Positions 53,255-64,000 of a stretch of 64,000 nucleotides of DNA are shown one piece after another (the stretch's first letter is position 1; each line of letters starts with the position of its first letter). The notes beneath the pieces are model-generated. The model saw only the letters and a program-made list of their open reading frames with translations, searched no databases and was not told the DNA's origin. This DNA comes from Ischnura elegans (taxonomy: Eukaryota > Arthropoda > Insecta > Odonata > Coenagrionidae): NCBI RefSeq assembly GCF_921293095.1, contig NC_060252.1, positions 79,380,866-79,444,865 of the forward strand, written 5' to 3'. The position numbers and the translations under genes are program-made.

Positions 53255-54040
53255 TGTTGCGTCATTTATGATCTGTACAGATTCTTACAGTGCTCTCCAA
53301 TCCATATCCCTTTATTCTCCTTGTCACCCCATTGTTCAGGACATACAAAGCACTCTGTTATCCCTGAGTAAAAAAGGGACCACTATAAGCTTCGCTTGGG
53401 TCCCTGGACATGCGGGCATACCAGGGAATGAGAAAGCAGACTCTGCAGCCAAAGATGCGCTCAGGTCTCCGGATACAGATTTTCAGTTAATGCCAGCGGA
53501 AGATTTAGGGAATGCCATGAGGGGTATGATTAAACAAAATTGGAAGACGCAATGGCTCGAAATCCAAAATAACAAACTTCGGGAAATAAAGCCCGTAATA
53601 ACTGCGTGGCAGACCTCTATAAGAAATGTCCGCAGGGAGGAAGTGGTTTTAACACGCTTAAGAATTGGTCACTGCTTATTAACCCATTCATACCTCTTCA
53701 CCGAAGAGAGAATACAGCCCCAATGCTTAAATTGCGATTGTCCACTAACAGTGCGACATATCCTGACGGACTGTGCAAGATATCGTACTGCACGGGTGAA
53801 TCACAACCTCGGAGTCAACCTAGCTGAGGTACTAGGAGACACTCCCGAAAACATTTCCCGACTGATAGCATTCCTACACTCAACTCGACTTTTCAATAAA
53901 ATATAAATGATACCTCTTGTAAATTATTGACTCGTTAATTTCAGAACGGGCCTAATCCCCTTTATCAATACCAGTCAGTGAGTGGTGCAAAATGGCCTTA
54001 GCCGCCGACGCACCCTATAAAATAAACACTACTACTACTG
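53255..54040 (+). pseudogene. 5'-truncated LINE: RNase H domain, CCHC tail and 3' UTR
   Basis: One open frame to 53906 begins in unrelated sequence. From about residue 30 it reads MICTDSYSALQSISLYSPCH, ISFAWVPGHAGIPGNEKADS, AAKDAL. This is the RNase H domain of I/R1-type LINEs (catalytic Asp in TDSYSAL and in NEKADSAA). A CX2C…HX4C knuckle CLNCDCPLTVRHILTDC closes ORF2. The 3' UTR ends with AATAAACACTACTACTACTG near 54040. The frame has no stop, so the truncated copy is fairly young. Confidence 0.85.
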
Positions 54041-54599
54041 TGGTGCATTCAAAAATCCATGCCTCACAGGTAGACAACTTAAGGCTGGATGGCGATACAT
54101 TGCAGTTTCCCTGTACATTATATAAAATATTTGCGGCTTCATACGGGAAATATGTTGATCAGTTAAATGAAAAAATTCATTTTCACAGAAGTTGAGTACT
54201 TAGCCCCAGCAGCCATGATGCGAACTCTATCCTGGACAACATCCGAGGTTATTGTGTGCTCTTCACCCCATCACGTCAGTTTTTTTAAACTGGCGAATAT
54301 CTTTAGAAATTACGGTACTCATGTCTGAATAAAAATACAGACCTTCCCGTTGCATCACCTCTCGTGCGCTTAGCGAGGAGATGCTGCATTGGGAGTCGTC
54401 CTATTCATTCATGTGATGCATAATTGCTACCAAACGTCGACAAGACCGTTGTGACCAACTGTTATGATGAGAGCATATGTACTAATGATACGACAAGGTG
54501 CCAGTGCGAGAACCATGCTGTACAGCAGTTACTCAGTAACAAAACAAAATATGTTGTTTTGTTACCAAGTACCATCGAATTAGCGGAAAACCAGTATTT
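54041..54599. other. No gene recognised
   Basis: Only short frames were found. Confidence 0.4.
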
Positions 54600-54965
54600 C
54601 AGTTAATCCAAATCACTTTGCATGTGCATACTTAAAGCTTACATGCTGCTATCAACATAATAAAGTGCAGTATCATCAGCGAATGAGGTAGGCTTTCCAT
54701 AAAGATTTCCATTGCATTGGTTATTTACATAGATTAGGAAAAATATTGGTCCCAAAACTGAACCTTGTGGAACCCCACAGTTAATATGAGTGTTACTGGT
54801 AATACAATTTTGAATTTTCACACATTGATATCTATCACTAATATAACGATGGAACCTGTTATAGGCAATTCCTCTGATACCAGCTTGTTTTTACCTAATA
54901 AAATTTCATGATAAACTTTGTCAAAGGCTTTTGCTATGGCACGTAATATAAATAGTTCAAGTCAA
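54600..54965 (-). pseudogene. LINE reverse transcriptase fragment
   Basis: On the - strand: RAIAKAFDKVYHEILLGKNK (RT motif A, about 54965-54895), then GVPQGSVLGPIFFLIYVNNQ (motif B, 54776 on) and SFADDTALYYVDSSM (catalytic FADD, about 54695). It has frame changes between motifs A and B. It resembles the RT at 11340-13140. Confidence 0.8.
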
Positions 54966-54974
54966 TATCAATAA

Positions 54975-55735
54975 ACACAGAGACACAAAAAAGAAACACT
55001 CACACTGGAAAAATAAACTCGAAGCTTTCGAAGCACCACTGACTTCTTCCTCAGCGTAAGTAAGAATGGTGAGGAAAGGAGTGTGTTGGACAAGGGGAAA
55101 GAGGGGAAAGGTGTATGGGGAGAGGGGGTTAGGAATGGACGTTAGGATGCTACGTTCAAACCCGGAAAGCTATTGGCTTGAAAGTGCCAAATGCAAGCCA
55201 ATTTGAGGGTGTGGAGATTGAAGGCGGAGTCAGTGGGAGGGAGGGAGGCAATAATGGATACTTTGTAGCATTGATTGAAGATGGAGTCGTGTGACAGACA
55301 GTGTAGGAACTGGCAGAGAAGAGTGGGGGGACGATGGACAACAGGAGGCGCGATGATTGTTAATTCTGAGATTGAGAGGGTAGTGCATTGGCCGATATAG
55401 AAAGCGGGGCAGAAATTACAATGAAGAAGGTGAATGATGTTGGTGGAAGTACAAGTTTGAGGGGAAAATCGGTTGGCATTTAAGCTTAGGGAGAAAAGAA
55501 GCAGGGGGCGGAGAGAAAATCGGGCAGGTTTTACACCTAGGACGATTGCAAGGTAAGGGTGTGGAGATAGTGACTGACTGCCACTTTTGAAGAGGGCGCG
55601 TGGCTTTAAATATGGTATGTAAATTCGGTCGTCTCTTAAATGTGATCCGAGGAGTGGAAGGGAAAATCCGAGAGGTGGACTTGTGTTTGGAAAGGATGGG
55701 GTACAAATCCTTCAATATGTTTTGTAGCACATGAG
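54975..55735 (-). pseudogene. Penelope-like element 3' part with GIY-YIG nuclease
   Basis: The - strand frame carries RPNLHTIFKATRPLQKW and CNRPRCKTCPIF (CX5CX2C zinc-binding linker). It continues in another frame with TSTNIIHLLHCNFCPAFYIG, the GIY-YIG start, then LKLACIWHFQANSFPGLNV. The tail EEEVSGASKASSLFF leads to the element's end near 54975. This is the typical order in the C-terminal half of Penelope-like elements. The RT half is absent. Confidence 0.72.
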
Positions 55736-55904
55736 CACCAGGAAAGTAGGTAGTGAGCAGAGAATAAGAGCAATGTTTCTCCGAACGGGGTTTATTGGAA
55801 ATAGCAGGATTTTTCTTATTTTATTCATCAAAAGTTTTTCGGGGTAGCCGCGGAGAAGAAGAGAGGTCTGAAGTTTGGAGAGGAACTTTTGGAGTTCGAA
55901 ACAC

Positions 55905-57102
55905 CACTGCTAGCGAGTTTTCCACTGTCGGAAGGCTTCCTGAAACTCCTCTACTGGAATGGTGTTCAGACTCTGCGTCGAAGCCGTTTGAACCGCAGCG
56001 ACGGTGCCGAACCGCTTCCCTTTCAAGTTGTTCTTCATACGAGAGAACAAAAAGAAGTCGCTGGGGGCGAGGTCCGGGCTATAGGGTGGCTGCGGAAGCG
56101 TTGCCACGTTGTTTCGGGCTAAAATCTGGGTGACGGCGAGACACGTGTGCACGGGAGCGTTGTCGTGGTGCAGCACCCACTCGTCTTTCTTCTCCGGGCG
56201 GACGCGGTGGACTCGATCCCTCAAACGACGGATGACGTCGGCGTAAAATTGTCCATTGAAAGTGTCCATCAGGAACAAACTCCTTATGAATCATTCCTTT
56301 CGCGTCAAAAAAGGTGATGAGCATGCTTTTCACACGCGATTTGCTTATGCGGGCTTTTTTCGGTCTTGGCGATTTCACGGTGTGCCATTCGGAGCTTTGC
56401 TGTTTCGACTCTGGGTCTTACTCAAATACCCAGGTTTCATCCTCGGTGACCACTTTGTCCAAAAAGTTGGGTTCGACTTGCAACCGTTCGAGCATTTCCT
56501 GCGCAACTGCCACGCGCCGCTGCTTCTGATCGTCCGTGAGCACTTTCGGTACAAGTTTAGCACAGACCTTCCTCATCATCAAATCTTCATTAACCATTTG
56601 AAACACGGTACCGTAGTTCAAATTCATTCCATCCGCGATGAGTCTAATGTTCAAGCTTCGGTCACTGTTCAAAACTTCCCGCAATTTGGCTAGATTTTCT
56701 TCGTTCCGCGACGTTGCAGGCCTTCTGGCACGATCATCATCTTCGCGGCCATCTTTAAACCGCTTATGCCACATAGCAACCATCGCACGTGACATCGCGT
56801 CTTCTTTGTAGGACTGTTGAAGCAACTGAAGCGTTTCCACGCCGTTCTTGCCTAGTTCGACACAGAATTTTATGGAATAACGCTGCTCCTTCAAACGCTG
56901 CATTTTCACTCTCGCGATGTTTCGACGTGATCAACAAACACTTTGCGCGTGATGCTTTCACTCCAGCGTTTCGCCGGCAATTGGCGATGATGGGTCGCTT
57001 ACCTGAGACCCCCCTCCACCCAGCCAGGGCCACGTGACCGGTCTGGAAGCGCTCCGCTGCGCGAGAAAAAAATCAGTCTTGAAACTTTATTAACACACCC
57101 TG
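55905..57102 (-). pseudogene. mariner transposase relic
   Basis: The 5' end is CAGGGTGTGTTAATAAAG (complement of 57102-57085), next to TA. The frame starts at 56909 (MKMQRLKEQRYSIKFCVELG). An HTH half follows, with WHKRFKDGRED and MRKVCAKLVPKVLTDDQKQR. Then come TEDETWVFE (first catalytic Asp), HHDNAPVHT (second) and PPYSPDLAPSDFFLF (third, D34D type). Frame changes occur near 56420 and 56270. The frame stops at 55910 after QWKTR and the left terminal repeat is missing, so it is truncated and inactive. Confidence 0.9.
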
Positions 57103-57652
57103 TAGTTTCTTAATTTTAGCTGACATTTGACATTTAGCTGAAAATTTTGTTGAGGCATATGTTAAATCACGCATTTAATTCTCGTTCGAGTCAGCTTTTT
57201 TCAAATTCGTTTGAACATTCAGTACCTAATATAAATTTTACTGTCTATTGACATGAGGAAACATTTCTGTTTAATGAGTGGAAATGGAAAGGTTTTCACC
57301 TGACCGAAAGGATCCATTGCACACTGTTTCAGATGTGGAGGCATGTTACTATCATTATTGATGGCAATTTTCAACACAGTGCCAAGACACTAAATAACCA
57401 GTTGTACTGGAAGTGAACACAGAGAAATTATCAAATCAATAATTACAAATTCTCCAGTCACAAAACATACACGACTGTCATTTGAGACTTTCTGTCTGCT
57501 TAAATTCCTACTTGAATATACCTAGCATAGCCACGCTAATATAAACTTAAGCCACTCTAATATAAACTTCAGCCACATTGTAACTGGAGATTTCGTACAC
57601 CTGCAGTGCCTCCTGATTATGTTTTTAAGCCAATTTAATTAGGCTTCCCCAA
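57103..57652. other. No gene recognised
   Basis: AT-rich. A short direct repeat ctaatataaacttaagccac / ctaatataaacttcagccac lies near 57536-57575. Confidence 0.45.
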
Positions 57653-58195
57653 TTATGTTATACTTCCACATTTTTCAAATGTCTTGCTGTAACCATAGTC
57701 CACCACTTTGCTGCAAAAATCTACCACTGCGTCCCTCGCAGCATAGTTCTTGAGTAATTTATTGATGCTAAAGGTTATCAAATAATTGCGTGCAATTTGG
57801 CTTCCTATTCTCCTAGTTACCTTCACTATGTGCACTAGTCTTCCATTGGCACTCTCAAATGGAAACAAACTGTATACCCACAGAGGACCCATTTTTAATG
57901 CCTGTGTAGGCAAATGGCTGAGTAAATGTACATTATAGACCATGTTTTCTGAACCATATAGCATTTGATAGTCATCCACAAATCTTTTTAAAACGAAATC
58001 AGCTTCCTCTGCCTCCTCATGACTGATGGACCCTTTGAATAAAGTATAAATAGATGCCACCAATGTTCTAAAATGGTGAAAATACAGTTCCGGGAGGACA
58101 TCTTTTAAACATGGTAAGCCATAGTACAGTAAAAACCCCCGCCACTCCTTTGCCTTCCAGTGGGAACGGTCACCCATTGGTCTAGGTTTTGGCAT
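57653..58195 (-). pseudogene. CACTA/EnSpm-type transposase C-terminal region
   Basis: The 180-residue frame has HWKAKEWRGFLLYYGLPCLK, LYFHHFRTLVASIYTLFKGS, RFVDDYQMLYG, YNVHLLSHLPTQALKMGPLW and SLFPFESANGRLVHIVKVTR. I recognise this as the conserved tail found after the DDE core in animal CACTA-like transposases (R-x-W-x-AxEWRxFLLYYxLPxL…NxHLLxHL…GPLW-x-x-SxFPFE). The frame is open but the catalytic part is absent, so it is a fragment. A domesticated host gene is less likely. Confidence 0.65.
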
Positions 58196-58260
58196 GATGG
58201 AGGGGGGTGTAATTCCTTACAGTATCTTGTTCACAGTCTTACTTTTAATCCTAACCCTTG

Positions 58261-58575
58261 TTAAATGTTAGCACCATTCGTGTACGCAAGAGAACTTATT
58301 ACAGGTTTACCGGTATCACTAATAGCGTTATCAGAAGTAACTCCCGCAAATGAAACACTTTTCTTCGACTTAATGTTGTTCACAGCGAAATTCTCCCAAA
58401 TTTTAACATTCTCAGCTTTCAGATATTCAATATCGTCAGCCATATTGGCGATAGAGAACTTGTTTACGCGGCAGTGAAAACACTTCCAAAACAAAAAATT
58501 GGCCTCATTCAAGGCTTTTAAATGGATTTCACTCATTCCAGAGCACGTTGAGTGAACTAAAACCACAGTAAATTA
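58261..58575 (-). pseudogene. LINE ORF1 fragment with PHD-like finger
   Basis: The - strand frame reads VHSTCSGMSEIHLKALNEAN, FLFWKCFHCR, then a helical MADDIEYLKAENVKIWENFA. A PHD-like H…C-x…W-x-C-x-x-C half followed by a coiled coil is the usual N-terminus of ORF1 in CR1-like LINEs. Only the second half of the finger is present. Confidence 0.45.
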
Positions 58576-58599
58576 ACTTTTCACTTGAAAAAATGGGAT

Positions 58600-58738
58600 T
58601 TTGTCAGGAGCCAAAGATGTAAAAAATCTAAAGATGGAAGAATAGATATGGGACGATAACCATTGGTATCACTCTTTTTCCCTTCGTTATATATTGGTCT
58701 GACATTAGCTACTTTGAGATTTGATTACATGGTGCCAT
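58600..58738 (-). pseudogene. LINE reverse transcriptase N-terminal fragment
   Basis: SNLKVANVRPIYNEGKKSDT then NGYRPISILPS on the - strand. This is the start of the LINE RT domain (LKxAxVxPIxKxGxKxDxxNYRPISxLP). Confidence 0.72.
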
Positions 58739-59177
58739 AGTCAACATTTAAGTTAATCCGGTGGGCAATTACAATATACATTGCTAGCGAGGATAGATCT
58801 TTTATTCGAATGTTTATGTCGTTATAAGTTTTTAGCAGTTCCTGGTACATGTATTCTGGGTCACTCTTTCCATCATCTGGCTCACCCTTTTGTAGCGTAT
58901 GTAGGTGGTATTGGTACTGTAATGGTTCAACGTCGGTTGCCCGGATGAAAACCGCGAATACCACCCATAAATGATAAATCTCCTTAAGTTGCCAGTCAGG
59001 ACGATTTATCGAAAGATTTAATTTAGCATTACAATAAATGCGGGGGATTCCCGTTCGCAGCTTGTTTCGTGGTGAAGAGATCAAAATTGTAGTAAGGCGC
59101 TTGACGACTCGGCGGCAGGTGAAGGTAGATAAATTGATTTCGTAGGAATACCTAAAGAAATGCAAGGACCTTTTCAT
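58725..59177 (-). CDS. Unrecognised 150-residue frame
   Basis: The frame is open from 59177. It contains DWQLKEIYHLWVVFAVFIRA, QYQYHLHTLQKGEPDDGKSD and IRIKDLSSLAMYIVIAHRIN. I do not recognise it. The composition is normal and not low-complexity, which argues for real coding descent, from either a decayed transposon or a host exon. Its end overlaps the start of the RT fragment at 58600-58738, so its 3' end is probably a junction. Confidence 0.35.
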   Translation of the reverse strand: MKRSLHFFRYSYEINLSTFTCRRVVKRLTTILISSPRNKLRTGIPRIYCNAKLNLSINRPDWQLKEIYHLWVVFAVFIRATDVEPLQYQYHLHTLQKGEPDDGKSDPEYMYQELLKTYNDINIRIKDLSSLAMYIVIAHRINLNVDYGTM

Positions 59178-59589
59178 TCAGCATTTGCACAAATATATTC
59201 AGAAATAAGAAACATCTTACATGAAATTTTTAACCTGATGAGTGAAAATGATTGGGTTGGTGATGAATGGATGAAATAATAAATGATTTATGCAATGGGC
59301 ATTTGAAATTACCATGAAACAATTAAAAAAATATATCTAACAAAAGCATAAATGTATGCCGTTTAGCGAACTTATTTCAATTATTAGACTTCGTTACAGT
59401 TATTGTATCTGGGAAGTAATAAGTCTGTCCCAATTACACATTTAAGTTCCATTGCTGACTAAGTCTGAGCATAGTGAGAAAAATCACAGGCGTCGATGAA
59501 TTGCACAAGGTGCCTTAACAGTGGCGCATTGCTGCATACGGGGACAAGTACTCGGACACAGGGGTGGTATCACTGGGGTCGGGGCAATA
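59178..59589. other. No gene recognised
   Basis: AT-rich sequence that changes abruptly to GC-rich at about 59590. Confidence 0.45.
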
Positions 59590-60941
59590 TAACTTAACGT
59601 GGCCTGGATGACCACCGGATGACTCCATTCCTTGGTGCCGTGGTTCGGGCTGGACGCAGGCTCGTCTATCTTTGTGCGGTCTCCTATTTTCTCGGAGACA
59701 GCAATTTGCGCGGCCTGGCTGCCCCTGGAACCTCCATGGCGACCACCGTTGGATTCTGGAGTTGATCGTCCGACTTGGTTTCCCGTCGTACGCCGCTCGC
59801 TGCCTTATGTCTTCTGCCTCGTAATTTCACTTTTCTCTTGGTGCAACCACTTTCTGGATATCGCACAGTCAGTAGCACTATTAAGAATTCTCTCCTTTTC
59901 TTGCGGTGCATTCGGCTTATATAAATCTCCGAGGGAAAAGAGGGGGTTCCGACGCACACGCACACACAAAAAAGAATGAAAATAGGGGGATACCTTGGGC
60001 ATTCGTCATAGCTGACCTTCACTCACACCGACTCACTCACATTCACTCCACCTTGCATACTTGGGTAAAAGAAAGGGGGGAGAAGATAGGAAACGGGTGA
60101 GGATGGTAAACGAGGGGGTGAAGGCCAGGGTTGGGACGGCCGCGACCGTCACAGTACTCACATCAGAAGTGTGACAAATGGCTGTGACCCCGCACGGGGG
60201 GAAGAGAGTAATCTCTTCCTTTGGGGAGCCGCGCCCCCACGGACCCGAGCCCACCGAGGAGACAAGCTCGTTAAAAAACCCCATCGCTCGCTCGGAGAGT
60301 GTCCAGACTGCATGTGACTCTGCTGTTCTGAGTAGCCGTAACATCTGGCGTCCAGAATCACCCACGTGTTTGCCGTGCGTGGAGACCCGTACATGGGGGA
60401 GAAAGAGATCCTGGTGGGTGAGTTCTCCGGCACCCAGCTGGGCGTCGGAAACCCGGTATGTGCCGGAGTTCAATACCCCACTTCGGCCCTGGATTCCCCG
60501 CAAAACGGGCGGCCGAGAAGAGCCCAGCTCGGTCAATCGGCTCCTGGCGGCTGGGGAGCTTGGCGGCTCCTTCCGAGCGTACGCCAGGACGGGTTAGTGC
60601 TGGAGATATGGGGGTCTCCGTAGGGCGGCCGAAGGCGTGTGGGTTCGGAGGGCCCCCGCGCTGGAGGTTCTAACCCAAAGAGACCCTCTATCGAAGGTTC
60701 CTATATCCCTCGGGTAGCCCTGGCGACCACACTGGATCTCGGTGTGGCGTCCCGAATGTGTGGCTCCGTGGTGGGTGGGGAGCCCAGGGGATGAATTTCT
60801 GTTTTGAGTCCATGGATAACAACTTTCTTCCTCCAACGAAAAGATCCCGTCCGGAAGTGGGTGGGGGAGAAAGTAAGTCTACCGCTTGTCGGAAATTCCT
60901 TGTTATGAGATGTGCTAATGATGGTGAGACCCTGACAAGTT
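59590..60941 (+). mobile_element. LINE 5' region and start of ORF1, interrupted
   Basis: A GC-rich leader is followed by an ATG at 60812 (MDNNFLPPTKRSRPEVGGGE) and KSTACRKFLVMRCANDGETL, which resembles the N-terminus of ORF1 in I/Jockey-type LINEs (short charged start, then 'RxFLVMxxxxx…'). The frame is lost at about 60941, where the 3' end of the - strand LINE begins. A TATA-like CTTATATAAAT lies at 59916. The left boundary is set by base composition only. Confidence 0.5.
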
Positions 60942-61363
60942 CAGTTCAACAAAGTTTATTCCACGAGACAACATACATAAAATATGAACAATAACAATAA
61001 CAGTAACAATATATACAACAATATCTCGTGGAGCTGTTTAGGCTCACGCCTCTTCAGCACTACTGGGGTTGAACACTGGTACGGGAGTGGTATCGGCCCG
61101 GCATTTGCCCTAAGGACGGCGGGAAACCCGTAAAACCGCCGTCAGGCCACCACGGTACAATAAACTATGAATCATTAACGTGCCAAGGATAAAATACGCC
61201 AATATGATAACAATAATAGAATATATACATGTATAACAAAATAGTCTTTCATCTGATTTCACTGGATGTCCAAATAAATAGTAATAAATAATAAATAAAT
61301 AAATAGAGAGGTAGATAGTCTCTACTCTGTCACTGGTTTGGTCGCACTGGTATCACTGGGGGA
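60942..61363 (-). other. LINE 3' UTR
   Basis: Non-coding, with an ATTGTTATTG-type repeat near 60985-61010 and a final AATAAA (complement of 60957-60962). The A/T-rich stretch at 61270-61310 consists of TAAATAAATA units. Confidence 0.6.
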
Positions 61364-62248
61364 TCACGGGGGGAGTGGGGGCTGTGGGACGGTGTCGTCC
61401 TCGCTGGGGTGGGGGCTGGGTGGTTTGGTCTTCCGCTTCTTTTGCCTCCGTTTCTTGGGTCGCAGAGGGAGCCCTGGTATGATGGTCATCGTCGCGGGGG
61501 CGGGAATCACTGGTGAAATGGATGACGACGGAGGCAGTTTGACGTCGGGCAGGAATAGGTGCAGGTGGTCGCTGATGAATCTCGGAGCGGAGTATAGCTT
61601 CTGCTTGATGGACCTGGTGACGACTCCGTTCCCAGGAAGCATGATGTCTTCGAATAGTCGTGGGTTGTGCTCTGCAATCCTCCCTGCGGCGTTGCTCCGT
61701 AGCCGGCATAATCTGTGGAGGAGAGGCTCGATATTAGTTATGTTATAGACTTGCTTCCTGTTGGTGCGTGGGTGCAACAAGAAGGTCTGCCGTAGGACAC
61801 GCCTTTCAAACGAGGCGTATCTCTGTAGGGAATCGTTGTACGGGAGTACAGCAAGTGCGGCGTACCCCATAACTGGTCTAATTGAAGACTTGTACAGGAG
61901 CAGGCCGCACCTCTCTGATACCCCGCGTCCCCTTGCTCGAACCGCGCGTATGCGATTACTCCTTCTGTTGCACCTCGCCATGATGTTTCCGACATGCTTC
62001 CTGAAAGTGAGGTTTTGATCGATTAGCACTCCCAGGTAGGTTGCTGTGGTGGACTGGTGGATCCTTTGGTTCCATAGCGTCACTTGGTGTTGTTGATGGT
62101 GCTTCTTCCCAAGAGGTTTGATGATGATCAGCTGCGTCTTCTTTGGGTTTTGCCTCACTCTCCAGTCCTTGAACCACTTCTCAAGGCGCGACAGCATGTT
62201 CTGTAAGTAGTTCTCTGCCGTCCGCGGTGTGAGGGCTGTGTAATCCAT
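61364..62248 (-). pseudogene. LINE ORF2, C-terminal third (after the RT catalytic motif)
   Basis: Encodes AENYLQNMLSRLEKWFKDWR, NPKKTQLIIIKP (RT thumb start), TYLGVLIDQNLTFRKHVGNI, YKSSIRPVMGYAALAV and a basic tail RPKKRRQKKRKTKPPSP. It is out of frame with the YADD motif by one base. The region around 62235-62256 contains ACAGCCCT twice, a likely site of the slip. Confidence 0.85.
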
Positions 62249-63330
62249 AGGGCTGTGTCGTCGGCGTATTGGATTACTTCCACGGGTTTTCTTTGTTTCC
62301 TGTCCGTGGGTATGTCGTGGCAGTACAGCGAGAAGAGTAGGGGGGACAGCACGGTGCCCTGAGGGACACCGGCTTGTAGGGGGAAAGCGGAGGAGAGCTG
62401 GGGTCCGACTCTAACCCTCGCGCTTCTGTTTCTGATGAAACAGTTTATAAGCCGCAGGAGGTCCTGTTCCATCCCGGGCAGCTTCTCTAGCTTGTACATA
62501 AGCCCGTCGTGCCACACGCTGTCGAATGCCCTTTCTATGTCCAGGAACAGTGCCGCTGTGTATCTGTTCCTGTTGATCCCTTCTGCTGCCGTGCTGGTTA
62601 GGAGAGTGAGGGGATCCGTGGTGCACCGGTGTGGTCTGAATCCATACTGTAGTTGTGGTAGGGCTCCGTTTTCTTCCAGTAGTTTGGTCAAGCGCTGCAC
62701 TATAATTCTCTCGAACCACTTTCCGACGGTGCTGGTTAAGCTGATAGGTCGGTAGTTTTCAGCTTTCGAATTGTCCTTTCCAGGCTTGGGTATCATTACC
62801 ATGGTCATTTTCTTCCAAGCCTGGGGACAGTATCCTAGTGCAAGCGCTGCGTTGAAGATATTCCGTAGAGGTGGTAAGCACGCTGGTGAGTGCATCAGAT
62901 GTATGGCCTTTATACCATCGTCTCCGGGTGCCTTGTTTTTCCTCGGTTTAGCAGATGCCATGTCTTCCTCGGTGATGCTTCTGAGAATGCCCGTTCTTTC
63001 TTGTTCCTCAGGTATTTCTTCCCGTGGCAGGAATCTCCCCCTCTTCCATCTGGCGTGGAAGGCACAAGTTTCCATGTTCTTATTATTGAACAGGGAGTCT
63101 TGCATCGGAGAGTAGACGTCCTGCAGTACTCTCCGGAATTCTTCTGCCTTTTCTGCTGGCTCTGCTATCGGGTTGTCATCGGGACCCTTCAACGAGGTGT
63201 GCGTCTGAGTCAGCTGTCCCGTCAGCATCTTGAATTTTCTCCAGAACGCACCCCCGTCCCGGTAGTCGAGGTGTTTACAGGCATTTTCCCGGGCTTTTTC
63301 TTTTACTTCGATGGCATTTCTGCGTATCAC
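62155..63330 (-). pseudogene. LINE ORF2, reverse transcriptase
   Basis: Encodes KPRKNKAPGDDGIKAIHLMH, WKKMTMVMIPKPGKD, NYRPISLTSTVGKWFERI, FRPHRCTTDPL, ALFLDIERAFDSVWHDGLM (motif A), AGVPQGTVLSPLLFSLYCHD (motif B) and VIQYADDTALW (catalytic YADD, 62256-62267). After that the frame is wrong. This is a Jockey-type RT with all catalytic residues kept. Confidence 0.93.
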
Positions 63331-64000
63331 AGCGTTTTGCCTGTTCCACTCTTGTTTGACCGCCGGGTCTCTGTACCGGATCCATTCTCTGTAGAGTGCC
63401 CTCTTTTCTTTGATGAGTCACTATATGTGGGGCGAGCGGCGGACAGGCGGTGTCAATTGTCTTCATCGGGATAGCAGTGGCGGCTTCGGCGAAGGCCCTC
63501 TCCACAGTCTCTATCGCTGCATCAACTTCCGTGACGTTGTGTAGCTCTCCGATGTCTCCTGTTTTAGCCTGTACTGTTCTGTTGAAGGCTTCCCAGTCCA
63601 CCTTCTTCCAATCTGGTCTCTGGATGACGTAGTTCCCTCGCTGTTTCACCCACCTGAAAGAGAAAGAGAACGGGAGGTGGTCGGATGTAATGCAATCGTC
63701 TACGTTGACCTGTCCGCATAGAGGCATAAGGTCACCCGTGACGATTGCATGATCAGGGTTGAATGCTCCTCTCCCTATGGAAGTGGGGGAAGGGATGTCC
63801 AGCCGCACCATGGGACTGCGGAGGAGAAAAGAGAGGAGTTTGCGCCCATTGGCGTTAGTAGCGTGGTCCCTGAAGGCGTGATGGCGTGCGTTGAAATCCC
63901 CGAGGAGTATTGTGGGTTTCTTGCTGTCAGCGATGAAGTCCAGGAGCTTCATCGGTAGCGGCGCTCGTGGTCGACAGTAGAGCACGCAGATCTGCACGTC
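63275..64000 (-). pseudogene. LINE ORF2, AP-like endonuclease (partial)
   Basis: Open to the window edge. It carries KPTILLGDFNARHHAFRDHA (GDFNARH active-site motif) and DDCITSDHLPFSFSF (SDH active-site motif), then a linker. The frame leaves that of the RT near 63415. The N-terminal part of the nuclease is outside the window. Confidence 0.88.

Larger units (their letters stand above)
60942..64000 (-). mobile_element. Jockey/I-type LINE, 3' part (continues past the window)
   Basis: From right to left the element shows endonuclease, reverse transcriptase, C-terminal region and a 3' UTR of about 420 bases that ends with GGAATAAACTTTGTTGAACT (complement of 60967-60948). Two frameshifts break ORF2 (near 63415 and 62250); otherwise it is well preserved. 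ORF1 would lie beyond 64000. Confidence 0.9.

Noticed and set aside
57653-58195. Domesticated host gene
   Set aside because: Open over 180 codons, but it is only the tail of a CACTA-like transposase among other transposon relics, with no catalytic part or splice partners seen.
60942-64000. Twin-priming inversion of a single LINE
   Set aside because: In twin priming the inverted 5' piece joins the interior of the 3' piece. Here the + strand piece abuts the 3' end of the - strand LINE, which fits nested insertion better.
1-64000. CRISPR arrays, operons or phage genes
   Set aside because: No regularly spaced repeats or prokaryotic gene layout; introns and eukaryotic transposons throughout.

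Overview
The window is eukaryotic nuclear DNA, most probably from an arthropod. It has a split gene with GT-AG introns, AT-rich intergenic sequence, and a dense mix of degraded transposable elements typical of large arthropod genomes: piggyBac, pogo/Tigger, mariner, PIF/Harbinger, CACTA-like, THAP-type, LTR, LINE and Penelope-like elements plus many MITEs. Nothing suggests a bacterium or phage. I cannot fix the species.

Only one host gene is convincing. It lies on the + strand at about 26455-45255 and encodes the nucleolar SSU-processome protein Sas10/UTP3. I reconstruct 11 exons whose splice phases all agree (492 codons including stop). Exon 1 is inferred; exons 3-11 are strongly supported. 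Its introns hold a piggyBac element with TTAA duplications, a Penelope-like fragment, a pogo/Tigger-like 1.5-kb element and several MITEs.

Left part (1-18.6 kb): no host gene recognised. It holds MITE families (some with clear target-site duplications, one with a second MITE nested in it), tRNA-derived SINE-like pieces and decayed LINE fragments near 5.1-5.9, 6.8-7.1, 8.1 and 11.3-13.1 kb. 18.6-25.4 kb: a young Ty3/Gypsy-type LTR element on the - strand. Its single intact 1018-codon frame joins Gag directly to the RT thumb, RNase H and integrase, so protease and most of RT are gone. Its LTRs carry a tRNA-Gly(CCC)-like fold. The 5' LTR is split by a 3.2-kb THAP-domain DNA transposon with a perfect 8-bp duplication. 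These two nested elements are the most unusual part of the window.

Right part (45.3-64 kb): a patchwork of broken transposons. In order: piggyBac joined to pogo/Tigger, Penelope-like tail, LINE ORF1, Harbinger, LINE RNase H tail, RT fragment, second Penelope-like tail, mariner, CACTA-like transposase, LINE ORF1/RT fragments and one unrecognised 150-residue frame. The window ends with a Jockey/I-type LINE on the - strand (endonuclease, RT and 3' UTR) that appears to have inserted into the ORF1 of another LINE lying on the + strand.
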